Below are positions 1 to 8,041 of a stretch of 64,000 nucleotides of DNA, one piece after another. The notes under the pieces were generated by a model. It was not told the origin of the DNA. It did not search any database and worked only from the letters and a program-made list of their open reading frames with translations. Origin of the DNA: Natrinema halophilum (GTDB lineage Archaea; Halobacteriota; Halobacteria; Halobacteriales; Natrialbaceae); NCBI RefSeq assembly GCF_013402815.2, contig NZ_CP058601.1, forward strand, positions 3,534,001 through 3,598,000, read 5' to 3'. The first letter of the stretch is position 1; the number at the start of each line of letters is the position of its first letter. The position numbers and the translations under genes were made by a program.

Positions 1-627
1 CAGACGCTCGAGGATCGATACCCGGACGTCGGAACGCTGATCGACGCGGGATACAAGCCGTACTTCGACACCCTCGAGGGTGGCGACGACGGCTGGTCGC
101 ACTGGCTCAGCCCCGATCGTATCGGCGACGCAGCGGTGCTCGATCCCGATCGCCCGGAGTCGGTTCTCGTCGACAACGAATCGTGGCGGTCGATCGGCGT
201 CATGTTCATCGCGACGAGAGACGGAGAGCCAGTCGAGCCACCGGCCGTATACGAAGCGGACGAATCTACGGGTCGGTGCTCGCCGTGGCACGCTCATACC
301 GGCTTGCCAGGCCGGTTCGCATGGTGGTACTACAGGCAAGCCTATGAGCGGGACTTCGCGGCAAATGCTCTCGACTTCCCCTGTCGAACACCCTGTATGC
401 TTCACGTCTGGTCCGTCGACCATCCGGAAAGCGTCTACGCCCACGATGCGCCACCGGCGGCGTATCGCGACCGCCAACCCGCCGACGGTCCCGGCTTCGA
501 TACCGACGCCGCGCCCGGCGAAGACGAACTCGGATGGGACGTTCTGCCGGACGATCTCGTCCCCGAACTGACGCCCGACGATTTCTCCCCGAGCGACATC
601 TTGGATCTCGCTCCGGGCCACTCATAA
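1..627 (+). CDS. Conserved protein, function unknown (5' truncated by window edge)
   Basis: The reading frame is open from base 1, so the start lies outside the window; a GTG at 136 is internal and should not be taken as the start. The visible 208 residues are rich in Trp, Tyr, His and Asp. They include a His/Trp-rich segment (WHAHTGLPGRFAWWYY, around 295-340) and a Cys pair (FPCRTPC) near 376-394, which could bind metal, followed by a strongly acidic tail ending PGHS. There is no signal peptide or membrane segment in the visible part. I do not recognise the family. It runs toward the convergent gene at 674, with a 46-base gap. Confidence 0.7.
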   Translation, partial: QTLEDRYPDVGTLIDAGYKPYFDTLEGGDDGWSHWLSPDRIGDAAVLDPDRPESVLVDNESWRSIGVMFIATRDGEPVEPPAVYEADESTGRCSPWHAHTGLPGRFAWWYYRQAYERDFAANALDFPCRTPCMLHVWSVDHPESVYAHDAPPAAYRDRQPADGPGFDTDAAPGEDELGWDVLPDDLVPELTPDDFSPSDILDLAPGHS

Positions 628-673
628 CGACGGGTCCGCCCGATACGGGGACGGTCCCAAGGACGCCGGGACG

Positions 674-1198
674 TTACATCGGCATACCGCCGTCGTCGTC
701 GTCCGTGGCCTGTCGTCCACGATTCTGGGCGTTCTCGAGCAAGGTCGCCGCCGGTCCGCGATACTCGTACCCGGGGATTATCCCCTGCGCGTACGTGCCC
801 TCGACGAACTCGATCAGGGCTTTGGCGTCTTCGACGCCCTCGGCTGCGTCCCAGGCGGTGTACTCGAGACGGACCCGAACCTCGTCGTCGTCGCGTTCGA
901 CGGCGGGTTCGGCGTGGGTACTCGTCTGGGCGACGCCGAAAACGTCCTGCAAGCGGCGTTCGAGGGTTTCGAACCAGCCGTCCTCGACGACGCCCGCAAC
1001 GATTTCGTCGGCCACGGCGGCGTCGAGCGACGGGAGAACGACCGTCACGCTGAATCGGCCGTCGCGTTTTCCCTCGGCGTCGTCGGCCGTGACGGTCGTC
1101 TCGAAGACGGTGGTCGTGAGGTCGTAGTCGCCGCCGGTTCGGGTGAACGCGCCGTGGGACTCGAGTTCGCGTTCAATGGGTCCCGGAAGGTCGGTCAT
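674..1198 (-). CDS. DUF5813 family haloarchaeal protein
   Basis: 174 residues from the ATG at 1198 (MTDLPGPIE...); an upstream in-frame start at 1210 would add only four residues and is less typical. The sequence matches what I know of the haloarchaeal DUF5813 family: an N-terminal helix (PIERELESHGAF), two alternating beta/helix units, and the family phrases EDGWFETLERRL and EYVEGTYAQGIIPGYEYR. It is cytosolic, with no catalytic motif visible; the function is unknown. The C-terminus is a short Asp/Gly/Met tail. It stands alone, convergent with the truncated gene before it. Confidence 0.85.
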   Translation of the reverse strand: MTDLPGPIERELESHGAFTRTGGDYDLTTTVFETTVTADDAEGKRDGRFSVTVVLPSLDAAVADEIVAGVVEDGWFETLERRLQDVFGVAQTSTHAEPAVERDDDEVRVRLEYTAWDAAEGVEDAKALIEFVEGTYAQGIIPGYEYRGPAATLLENAQNRGRQATDDDDGGMPM

Positions 1199-1409
1199 TG
1201 AGGAACACAACGAGCGTGGCGAAAAAGGGTGTTGCGTTGTTTCGGAAGCCGTGAAGACGGGTCACCGTAACTGGAAATACATCCGACAGAAACTGTTTCA
1301 GCGGGGGGAAATCACCGGACGGTGCGGTGATCGTTTCACGAGGGAAGTACCGCGTTTCGACCGAAAAAGACCTGCATTACAACAAGGGAATCAGTCCTCC
1401 ATCCGGGGC

Positions 1410-1619
1410 ATGAGTTTAGACAGACACGCGGCGGAACGTCGTCGGTTCGCTCGCCTCCTCGGAACGGACGACGAGTACGGCTCCGGTTTGCCGATCGGCA
1501 GGCGAGAAGACGGCGTGGCGGAGCAAGCGGACGAGGAAGACGAGCAACCTGCAGACGACGGTGACCGCGGCTGCTCGAGCGAGGAGGCCGACCCCGTCAG
1601 GAAATCTCGCGCTCGCTAA
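1410..1619 (+). CDS. Possible small acidic protein (69 aa)
   Basis: A 69-residue frame from ATG 1410 (MSLDRHAAERRRFARLL...) ending at 1619. It starts with a basic helix, followed by an Asp/Glu-rich stretch around an EQADEEDEQPADD segment and a basic end. Third codon positions are mostly G or C, as in real genes of this genome, and the acidic middle is typical of haloarchaea. It overlaps the 3' end of the convergent gene at 1597-1986 by 23 bases. No homologue is recognised and no good promoter was identified, so it may be spurious. It is the only candidate in the gap 1199-1596. Confidence 0.35.
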   Translation: MSLDRHAAERRRFARLLGTDDEYGSGLPIGRREDGVAEQADEEDEQPADDGDRGCSSEEADPVRKSRAR

Positions 1620-1986
1620 GGAACGAATCGAGTGCCGTTGCGACTTCTTCGAAATCCTTGACCGTGAGGCCGTCCGTCGTAACGAAGACGCCTTCGCGGT
1701 CGTTCGTAACGCGAACCAGAAATCCGTTTTCGAACACTCGGATCGTGTAATCGTATGCGCCGAGTTCTGACCCCTCGTAGGCCGTCTGGGTGGTCTTGAA
1801 CCCGCGCCACTCGTGGCCGATGAACGTCGCGAGGTCGGCATCGCGCTCTAAGTCCTCGCGAAGATACATCTGCTCGTAGTCGTCGCGCGTAAAGTACGTG
1901 ACCGAACGAAGGCTGTCGCCGATTGCCGTTCGACAGGTCGTAACGATCTGTTCCGACGCCTCCGACGTGAGTAGCCCTGTCGCCAT
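1597..1986 (-). CDS. Conserved haloarchaeal protein (DUF7522-like)
   Basis: 129 residues from ATG at 1986. The sequence contains the phrases GDSLRSVTYFTRDDYEQMYLR and FENGFLVRVTNDREGVFVTT, which I associate with a small haloarchaeal family (DUF7522, name recalled, moderate certainty). The fold looks like mixed alpha/beta with a C-terminal helix (VKDFEEVATALDSFL). There are no membrane segments, cysteines or known catalytic residues. Function is unknown. Similar proteins are usually annotated as hypothetical, or loosely linked with stress and two-component genes. Its 5' side faces the metY 3' repeat region. Confidence 0.75.
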   Translation of the reverse strand: MATGLLTSEASEQIVTTCRTAIGDSLRSVTYFTRDDYEQMYLREDLERDADLATFIGHEWRGFKTTQTAYEGSELGAYDYTIRVFENGFLVRVTNDREGVFVTTDGLTVKDFEEVATALDSFLSEREIS

Positions 1987-2098
1987 ACCAGAGCAGTCGG
2001 ACTCGGCGACCTTAACGACGCGGGCTATTCAACACGAATTGAAAGTACTGGGGCCGACGGAGGCAGCGGTACTCCCGCCGTGGGCACAGTCGATTCAC

Positions 2099-2171
2099 GA
2101 GTTACGCTTGCTCGATCGCTCTGGGAGTTACGCCTGCTCGATCGCTCTGGGAGTTACGCCTGCTCGATCGC
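2099..2171. repeat. 26-bp tandem repeat, about 3 copies, at the 3' end of metY
   Basis: Copies at 2099-2124, 2125-2150 and 2151-2171 (third incomplete); unit gagttacgcctgctcgatcg plus ctctgg, with one mismatch in the outer copy. The inner copy contains the metY stop codon (2154-2156) and its last codons. The two outer copies therefore duplicate the gene end into the 3' untranslated region. Confidence 0.9.
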
Positions 2172-3446
2172 CCGGTCGAGGTCGGCGATCACGTCGTCGA
2201 CGTCTTCGATCCCCACCGAGAGGCGGACGAGATCATCGGTGACGCCGCTCGCCAGTTTCTCCTCCTCGGTGAGTTGCTGGTGAGTCGTGCTCGCGGGGTG
2301 AATGATCAGCGTCTTCGCGTCGCCGACGTTCGCCAGCATGCTCGTGAGTTCGACCTCGTTACAGACCGTTTCCGCGGCGTCGTAGCCGTCCTCGAGTCCG
2401 AAGGTGATCATGCCGCCGTAGCCGCCCTCGAGGTACTCGGTGGCCTCCTCGTGGGTCTCGTGGCTCTCGAGGCCGGGGTAGTTGACCCAGTCGACGGCTG
2501 AGTGATCCTCGAGGTGTTCTGCGACGGCCATGGCGTTGTCGCAGTGTTTTTCCATCCGGAGCGGAAGCGATTCGAGTTTCTGCAGGGTGGTCCAGGCGTC
2601 GAAGGGCGCTTGCTGGTTCCCCAGGTCGCGCAGACCGCGGGTGCGAGCGACGAGCGCGAAGGCCATGTCGCCGAACGTCTCGCGGAAGTTAACGCCGTGA
2701 TAGGCCGGATTCGGCTCGGTGATCTCGGGGTAGTCGCCCTCCTCCCAGGGGAACGAACCGCCGTCGACCAGGATGCCGCCGACCGTCGAGCCCGCGCCGT
2801 GAATCCACTTGGTCGTCGAGTTCCAGACGAGGTCCGCGCCGTGCTCGAGCGGTCGGCAGAGATACGGCGTCGCGAAGGTGTTGTCGACGAACAGCGGTAC
2901 GTCGTGGTCGTGGGCGATGTCGGCGATTCGCTCGATGTCCGGCGTCACGAGCGCGGGGTTGCCGATCGTCTCGAGGTGGACGAACGCGGTGTCGTCGTCG
3001 ATGGCCTCCTCGTAGGCGTCGTAGTCCAGCGTATCGACGAACTTCGTCTCGATCCCTCGTTTCTCGACGGTGTGGGTGAGGTAGGTGTAGGTACCGCCGT
3101 ACAGCGAGGACGACGAAACGATGTTGTCGCCGACCTCTGCGAGGATGAAGGTCGCGAGGTCGAACGCGGCCATCCCGGAGGACGTGGCCAGCGCAGCGAC
3201 GCCGCCCTCGAGGGTCGCGATACGCTCTTCGAGCATCGCGTTGGTCGGGTTCATGATCCGGGAGTAGATGTTCCCGAACTCCTCGAGTCCGAACAGCGCG
3301 GCGGCGTGATCCGTGTCGTCGAACTCGTAGGACGTGGTCTGGTAGATCGGTGGCGCGCGAGCGCCCGTGGTCGGATCGGGCTCTTGGCCGGCGTGGACGC
3401 TGTTCGTTGCGAATCGGTGATCGTCGCCGCTGGAATCGTCGCTCAT
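2154..3446 (-). CDS. metY: O-acetylhomoserine aminocarboxypropyltransferase (PLP, Cys/Met metabolism)
   Basis: 430 residues from ATG 3446. The longer frame to 3557 is rejected because a TATA-like ctaaaac (minus strand gttttag) lies about 28 bases before 3446, fitting a leaderless start. It is a Cys/Met-metabolism PLP enzyme: N-terminal PIYQTTSYEF, the YSRIMNPT substrate loop, the cofactor-stacking region SSLYGGTY, the Asp of VDNTFATPYL and the PLP-binding Lys213 in NSTTKWIHGAGS. Length and motifs fit O-acetylhomoserine sulfhydrylase, which makes homocysteine from O-acetylhomoserine and sulfide. Cystathionine gamma-synthase/lyase is the main alternative. The acyltransferase metX that often follows metY is not adjacent here. 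It is preceded (110 bases upstream) by the exchanger gene on the same strand. Confidence 0.88.
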   Translation of the reverse strand: MSDDSSGDDHRFATNSVHAGQEPDPTTGARAPPIYQTTSYEFDDTDHAAALFGLEEFGNIYSRIMNPTNAMLEERIATLEGGVAALATSSGMAAFDLATFILAEVGDNIVSSSSLYGGTYTYLTHTVEKRGIETKFVDTLDYDAYEEAIDDDTAFVHLETIGNPALVTPDIERIADIAHDHDVPLFVDNTFATPYLCRPLEHGADLVWNSTTKWIHGAGSTVGGILVDGGSFPWEEGDYPEITEPNPAYHGVNFRETFGDMAFALVARTRGLRDLGNQQAPFDAWTTLQKLESLPLRMEKHCDNAMAVAEHLEDHSAVDWVNYPGLESHETHEEATEYLEGGYGGMITFGLEDGYDAAETVCNEVELTSMLANVGDAKTLIIHPASTTHQQLTEEEKLASGVTDDLVRLSVGIEDVDDVIADLDRAIEQA

Positions 3447-3557
3447 ACCTGCGCCGTTGCATCCAGCCCTCCTAAAACCACTAGACAAGCGCCCGCTGAT
3501 TGGGGCCAACCATCTCCAAACAAGATTGCCACTGGTTTCGCACAGCGTTTTCCGCAA

Positions 3558-4571
3558 TCAGAACTCGATGACGGTGACCACACGGAGACTCTCGAGAACC
3601 AACCAACAAACGAACGCCGTGTACAGCCCGAGCAACGTCCACGCTTCGCGTCGGGAGAGACGCATTTCGGTCCGCGAAATCCCGAAAAACACGATGGTCG
3701 CGAAGACCAGAAAGCTCATCATCGGGACGATGTAGGCAAAATTCACCGTCAACGTGCCGGCGGCGAGGACGCCGGCCGGGACGCAGATGAGTAAGTCGAA
3801 GGTGTTGCTCCCGAGAACGTTCGCCAGCGTAACCGTCGGCCGGTCTGCCTGGGCGGCCGCGATGCTGACGAACGTGTCGGGCAGGCTCGAGCCCGCGGCG
3901 ACAACAGTCATACCCCAGAGAAACGCCGGCGTCCCGAACGCCTCCCCGAGACCGACCGCCGACCGAACGAGGCCTTCGACGCCGATGACGATCGTGACGA
4001 GTCCGACGCCGAACCAGAGCCAGGCGCGTCCCATATCCACCGACTCGTCCACTACTCGCCCTTCGTCGGCGACGTCGAGATACTGGGTGAAGATGTAGAG
4101 CCCGTACAGGGCGACAGGGAAGAGAGCGAGCGGCCGGGAGACTGCTCCACGTATGAGTCCATCGGCCGCGGTGACCGGATTGTAGATGACTGCGAGCGAG
4201 AACGTCAACAGCAGCGACGCGACCGCGAGCATGTAAAACAGCGCTTCCTTGTAGACGAGTTCCCGCGTCGTGTCGATGCCACCGCCTATGACCACGGCCA
4301 TGCCCGGGATCGCGAGCAGGTTGAACACCGCGGAGCCGACGATCGAACCCACGCCGAGTTCGAACTCGCCGTGGACAAGCGTCGCGAGCAACACGCTCAC
4401 CAGTTCGGGCATGCTCGAGCCCACTGCGGCGATTACTGCTCCCTGAACGACCGTCGGCAGCCCGTAGCCCGCTGCGATGTCGTTCGCCGCGTCCTCGAGC
4501 CGGATGCTACCGAACCAGACGATCCCGGCTCCGACGGCAGCGAGGGCTAGCAGCCCAGCGATTTCGATCAT
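3558..4571 (-). CDS. Sodium/calcium exchanger family (CaCA) membrane protein
   Basis: 337 residues from ATG 4571 (MIEIAGLLAL...), directly beginning with the first membrane helix, which favours this start over one at 4619. About ten hydrophobic helices are arranged as two homologous halves. The alpha-1 repeat is visible as AAVGSSMPELVSV (around residues 49-61) with VGSIVGSAVFN following. The alpha-2 repeat is VVAAGSSLPDTFVSI with ANVLGSNTFDLL. These are the ion-binding signatures of the YrbG/NCX-type cation/calcium antiporters, which expel Ca2+ in exchange for Na+ or H+. The central loop is short and acidic (DVADEGRVVDESVD). The exact ion specificity cannot be read from sequence. Confidence 0.9.
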   Translation of the reverse strand: MIEIAGLLALAAVGAGIVWFGSIRLEDAANDIAAGYGLPTVVQGAVIAAVGSSMPELVSVLLATLVHGEFELGVGSIVGSAVFNLLAIPGMAVVIGGGIDTTRELVYKEALFYMLAVASLLLTFSLAVIYNPVTAADGLIRGAVSRPLALFPVALYGLYIFTQYLDVADEGRVVDESVDMGRAWLWFGVGLVTIVIGVEGLVRSAVGLGEAFGTPAFLWGMTVVAAGSSLPDTFVSIAAAQADRPTVTLANVLGSNTFDLLICVPAGVLAAGTLTVNFAYIVPMMSFLVFATIVFFGISRTEMRLSRREAWTLLGLYTAFVCWLVLESLRVVTVIEF

Positions 4572-5011
4572 GATCAGTTCGATGCAACCCGCCCACTCGC
4601 CAGCGCCGACAGCGGCCATTCCTCGCAGTCGCCCCGTGGCGCGGCGGTTCCTCGAGTGACGTCTCCGTCGGTTCTCACGTCTCGTTCGTCCACATCCAGC
4701 CGTTTGATAGCTCCCCCGTACCGACGTGTGATAGCCACCGTCTGCCGAATCTCGCGGATTCCCCAGGAGTCGGCTACCGGCGCTCCGGATCGGTTACTAT
4801 CCCGCCTTTCGGCTGTGGCGATCACACATTGAAACGCGGACGATCGGAGACGACGATGGGAGCGGAAACCGTCTCAATACTACTCGGGACCGATCCCCGA
4901 TAAAATGTACTGCTATTAGCAACACACATACCCGCCGCGGACGTGGAATCGTCGTACGTCGGTACGCTCGGGGGCCTCCACCGGCCCGTCGCCGATCGAC
5001 GTCGACAACCA
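4572..5011. other. 440-base divergent intergenic region
   Basis: This region separates the exchanger gene (minus) from the gene at 5012 (plus). An AT-rich stretch around 4899-4920 (gataaaatg, ctattagca) is the best promoter candidate for the plus-strand gene. A minus-strand frame 4574-4825 is open but Arg/Asp-rich without family resemblance, so I do not call it. Nothing else is visible. Confidence 0.5.
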
Positions 5012-5449
5012 ATGCCCTACTCAACGCCGCAGCAATCGACCGAAGAAGCAGAATCGGTCTACGAAGACTACGTTTTGGACGTCCGAATTCTCGAAGTTAC
5101 GCAGCCCGAAGGCGAGGAACCGCGGTATCGGTTCGATGCACCCCAGCACACGCCGATGACGTTCGCGGATCCGGAGACCGCCACGCTGTACGCCGACGTC
5201 TACTTCGACACGAACGGCTTCCAGGAGGACGGAACCGGCCAACGGGGCGTCCCACCGGAAGTTATCCAGGCGGGGCGTGATACGCTCGCTGCGTATTTCC
5301 TGACCATGCCCGGTACGGACCTGAACTGGGTCGCATCGTTCTACGGCAAGAAGCCCCCGAAAATCGAGCGGTACGTAGCCTCCGTTCGTCAACGCTCCCG
5401 GGAAATCCGATCGAACGCGGTCGAGCGGGGCATCGCGTCGCCGAAGTAG
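5012..5449 (+). CDS. Conserved haloarchaeal protein, function unknown
   Basis: 145 residues from ATG 5012 (MPYSTPQQSTEEAE...). A GTG at 4943 is in frame and lies 28 bases after an AT-rich box, but the 23 extra residues are basic and unlike haloarchaeal N-termini. The protein has an acidic start, a beta-rich region (YVLDVRILEVTQ, FDAPQHTPMTFADPETATLY) and helical segments. It ends with a basic, helical tail (PPKIERYVASVRQRSREI). No signal peptide, membrane segment or catalytic motif is seen. I do not recognise a function. It is a stand-alone gene. Confidence 0.75.
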   Translation: MPYSTPQQSTEEAESVYEDYVLDVRILEVTQPEGEEPRYRFDAPQHTPMTFADPETATLYADVYFDTNGFQEDGTGQRGVPPEVIQAGRDTLAAYFLTMPGTDLNWVASFYGKKPPKIERYVASVRQRSREIRSNAVERGIASPK

Positions 5450-5825
5450 ATTACTCGAGCCGTTCGACTCAGATGAGCGTGCGGGACCCGGTGCTCTCCG
5501 ACGGTTCCACCGGCCACCGCATTTGCTCACGTGGTCCCGCCGGTCGTCCGAATCGGTGGTACCCCCATCGAGTGATCGGCTTACGCCGGAGTGGTCGGAC
5601 GGTCCGAGTTCCATCCTCGGTTCGCCGAAAACCGTGTTCAGCCGTATGGCACCCGCCACGAGAGGGACGGCTTTCGGGCCAAGATTTGATCGTCGATTGT
5701 CGGCCTGATATCGGGATGGAAATCGACAGAGGGCTACATAGAGTCGAGTAGTCTCCGAACAGTGAGTTACACGTATATATCACAAATATAAACCGCCAAT
5801 ATGTCGATACGCGAGTATCGAATCG
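5450..5825. other. 376-base intergenic region upstream of the PhoX-like gene
   Basis: Frames on both strands are open here, but their translations are Arg/Ser/Pro-rich with poor third-position bias, so no gene is called. The last 60 bases are AT-rich and carry the promoter and an inverted repeat listed separately. Confidence 0.5.
5772..5821 (+). promoter_or_regulatory. Promoter with adjacent inverted repeat
   Basis: An AT-rich box (acgtatatatcacaaatataaac) gives a TATA element around 5784-5793, about 38 bases before the ATG at 5826. Just after it, tcgatac (5804-5810) and gtatcga (5815-5821) form a perfect 7-base inverted repeat with a 4-base gap, at or near the predicted transcript start. 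It could be an operator or a 5' hairpin. Regulation by phosphate is only a guess from the gene's family. Confidence 0.5.
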
Positions 5826-7982
5826 ATGGTCGAGTTAAATCGGCGGAACCTGATGGAAGCATCGGTGGCTGCGGCACTGGGCGCGAGCGTAACCGGCATA
5901 GCGACCGGGGACGGACCGGCCGACCCCGATACGCCCCTGGCGCCGCACGTAAAAGGCGAACTGAAGCGATTCTCGTCGACCGCACGCGGTGCGGAGGTAA
6001 CGGGTCCGATCGTGTTCGCAGACGGGTCGCTGTTGTATAGCCTTCAGCACCCGAGCCGAGAGAACTCAGCCCCGTACGACGAAGCGGGTATCGGGTACTT
6101 CAGTGGCTTTCGATTCCAGTTCGACGGGAGCAACGACGACTTCGACGAACTGTCGACGCCGCAATCGAACGCGGAACGGGAGACGGTCCGGGGTTCGAAC
6201 GGCGAGTTCACGTTCCTCGCACGGGCACACGAAGCGATAAACGGCGGAACCGAAGAACTCGGCGTCGTACAGACGCCCGATGGGAAGAACATCACGACGA
6301 ACGAGTTCGCCGGCACACAGTACGGTGACGCGGCGTACAATCCCGACTGCAACCAGTTCGTCGCCACGAACGACGCGGGAACCGAGGGATTTCTCTTCAC
6401 GAACTGGGAGAACAGTCCCGGAAACGTCTCGCGACTTCCGATCCGGCGCACCGACGAGGGCGAGTGGGACGCCGACCTCGAGAACGCCATCAACCTCGCT
6501 AACACGGAGCCGATGCGCGAACTCGGTGGGACGCGCATCAACTGTTACGGCGATCTGAGTCCGTGGAACACGATGATCTCCTCCGAGGAGAACTACGCCC
6601 ACCCGCGGGTATCGCTCGCCGCAACGGTGAGCGACGTTCTGGAGGCTGGAACGGGGAAGGGGCTTCGCGGTGCCCACGAGTTCTGGAACAGACCGAACCC
6701 GTCGGAGATTCAGAGCGCCGTCGAGGACTACTACGACGACTCCTGGGGCGTCCAGGGGTTCTGGGCGATGACCGGCGTCGAATTCCTCGCGTACTACCTC
6801 GGTGCCGACCCCGTCGACCAGGGATCCGACGGCACCACGACGCGACCTATCACCGACGTCTACCCGAACCCATACCGGTACGGCTACCACATCGACGTCC
6901 GCGAGCCGACGGCCGACCCGCCACAGCCCGTGAAGTACTACGTAATGGGGCGGGCCGCCTGGGAATCTCCGGATATCCAGTCCGACAGGAAGACGGTCTA
7001 CGGCTGCTCCGACGGGGACAGCAAAGGGATCTATAAATTCGTCGCCGACAGATCGATCGACTGTTACGACGATCCGATGGATCTCGCCGGCACCCTTTAC
7101 GCACCGACGGTAACCAACGAGGAGGCCGCGCGCGAGCTTCCGACGGCGGCGGTCGACCTCGAGATCGAGTGGCTGAAACTGGGCCACGCGACCAACAGGG
7201 AGGTCGAAGCGTGGATCGCCGAGTACGACGGCGTCACCCAGGAGGATTACCTCGAGAGTCACGCGGAGACCGACTGGGAGGACGACTTCGAAACCGCGCT
7301 CGAGGAGGCCGACAGGGAGGTCGTCGAGAACGGGAACCGGGACTACATCAGCGATGAGGAGATCGTTCGCTGGGCGGAGCAGTGGGAAGAGGAGGGACCC
7401 GACGGCGTTTCGACGGAACTCCGTCGCGTTCCGTTCCTCGAGACGCGGGCGGCGGCAAAGGAGGTCGGTGCGTCCATCGAGTTCAACAAGGCCGAAGGCG
7501 TCGACAGCGTCGACGGTGCCGGCCCGGGAGACCCGGTCTACTTCGCCATTTCGGAACTCAACGACGACATGTCCAACGAGGAGGGCTACGAAGACGCGGG
7601 CGACGTTCGGATCGAACGGGTCGACGGCGGGGTCGTCTACCGCGCCGAACTCGAGGGCGATTTCAACGTCTCGACGCTCGAGCCGGTTATCGTGGGACCG
7701 GACGCGAGCGACCCGGCCGACGTTGCGGACGACGCGCTCATCAACGTCGACAACGTCTCCGTGATGGACGACGGTCGCGTCCTCTGCTGTGAGGATGCGG
7801 ATCAGTTCGGCCGGTCTTATAGCAACGACTGTCTCTACGTGTACGAGCCCGCGGAAAATGACGTCTCCGGACGCGGCTGCGGCCAGCGATGGAACGACGC
7901 CGATCGACCGGGAGACGGACGCGCTCGTGGGAGAGCTGACGTCCAGGGACAAGGGGATGACGGAGATACCGGAGCCGACTGA
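5826..7982 (+). CDS. PhoX-like (DUF839) Tat-exported protein
   Basis: 718 residues. The N-terminus NRRNLMEASVAAALGASVTG looks like a twin-arginine export signal. The body is long and rich in Trp, Tyr, Asp and Gly, with repeated blade-like segments (NPDCNQFVATNDAG, LSPWNTMISSEENY, YVMGRAAWESPDIQ, VYGCSDGDSKGIYKFVAD, INVDNVSVMDDGRVLCCEDA). This agrees with the PhoX/DUF839 beta-propeller family; PhoX enzymes are Ca2+/Fe-dependent phosphomonoesterases or phosphodiesterases. An inserted acidic helical part (about residues 440-540) is lineage-specific. After about residue 680 the frame turns Gly/Arg-rich and loses third-position bias, while the +1 frame becomes better (see findings). Activity on phosphate esters is inferred from the family. 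Confidence 0.75.
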   Translation: MVELNRRNLMEASVAAALGASVTGIATGDGPADPDTPLAPHVKGELKRFSSTARGAEVTGPIVFADGSLLYSLQHPSRENSAPYDEAGIGYFSGFRFQFDGSNDDFDELSTPQSNAERETVRGSNGEFTFLARAHEAINGGTEELGVVQTPDGKNITTNEFAGTQYGDAAYNPDCNQFVATNDAGTEGFLFTNWENSPGNVSRLPIRRTDEGEWDADLENAINLANTEPMRELGGTRINCYGDLSPWNTMISSEENYAHPRVSLAATVSDVLEAGTGKGLRGAHEFWNRPNPSEIQSAVEDYYDDSWGVQGFWAMTGVEFLAYYLGADPVDQGSDGTTTRPITDVYPNPYRYGYHIDVREPTADPPQPVKYYVMGRAAWESPDIQSDRKTVYGCSDGDSKGIYKFVADRSIDCYDDPMDLAGTLYAPTVTNEEAARELPTAAVDLEIEWLKLGHATNREVEAWIAEYDGVTQEDYLESHAETDWEDDFETALEEADREVVENGNRDYISDEEIVRWAEQWEEEGPDGVSTELRRVPFLETRAAAKEVGASIEFNKAEGVDSVDGAGPGDPVYFAISELNDDMSNEEGYEDAGDVRIERVDGGVVYRAELEGDFNVSTLEPVIVGPDASDPADVADDALINVDNVSVMDDGRVLCCEDADQFGRSYSNDCLYVYEPAENDVSGRGCGQRWNDADRPGDGRARGRADVQGQGDDGDTGAD

Positions 7983-8007
7983 GACGACGGAGATACCGGA
8001 GCCGACT
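7961..8007. repeat. 20-bp direct repeat, 27-bp period
   Basis: cggagataccggagccgact occurs at 7961-7980 and 7988-8007, separated by gagacga. It lies at the 3' end of the PhoX-like gene. In the +1 frame it encodes two EIPEPT units. Confidence 0.9.
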
Positions 8008-8041
8008 CTCGAACACGGTGGTTTCGGGCCATCTCTCCCGT

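Noticed and set aside
2502-3794. 430-codon open frame on the plus strand
   Set aside because: It is antisense to metY and the exchanger gene and has no family match; high-GC haloarchaeal genes leave such shadow frames.
4574-4825. 83-codon minus-strand frame before the exchanger gene
   Set aside because: Arg/Asp-rich with no family resemblance; more likely promoter DNA.
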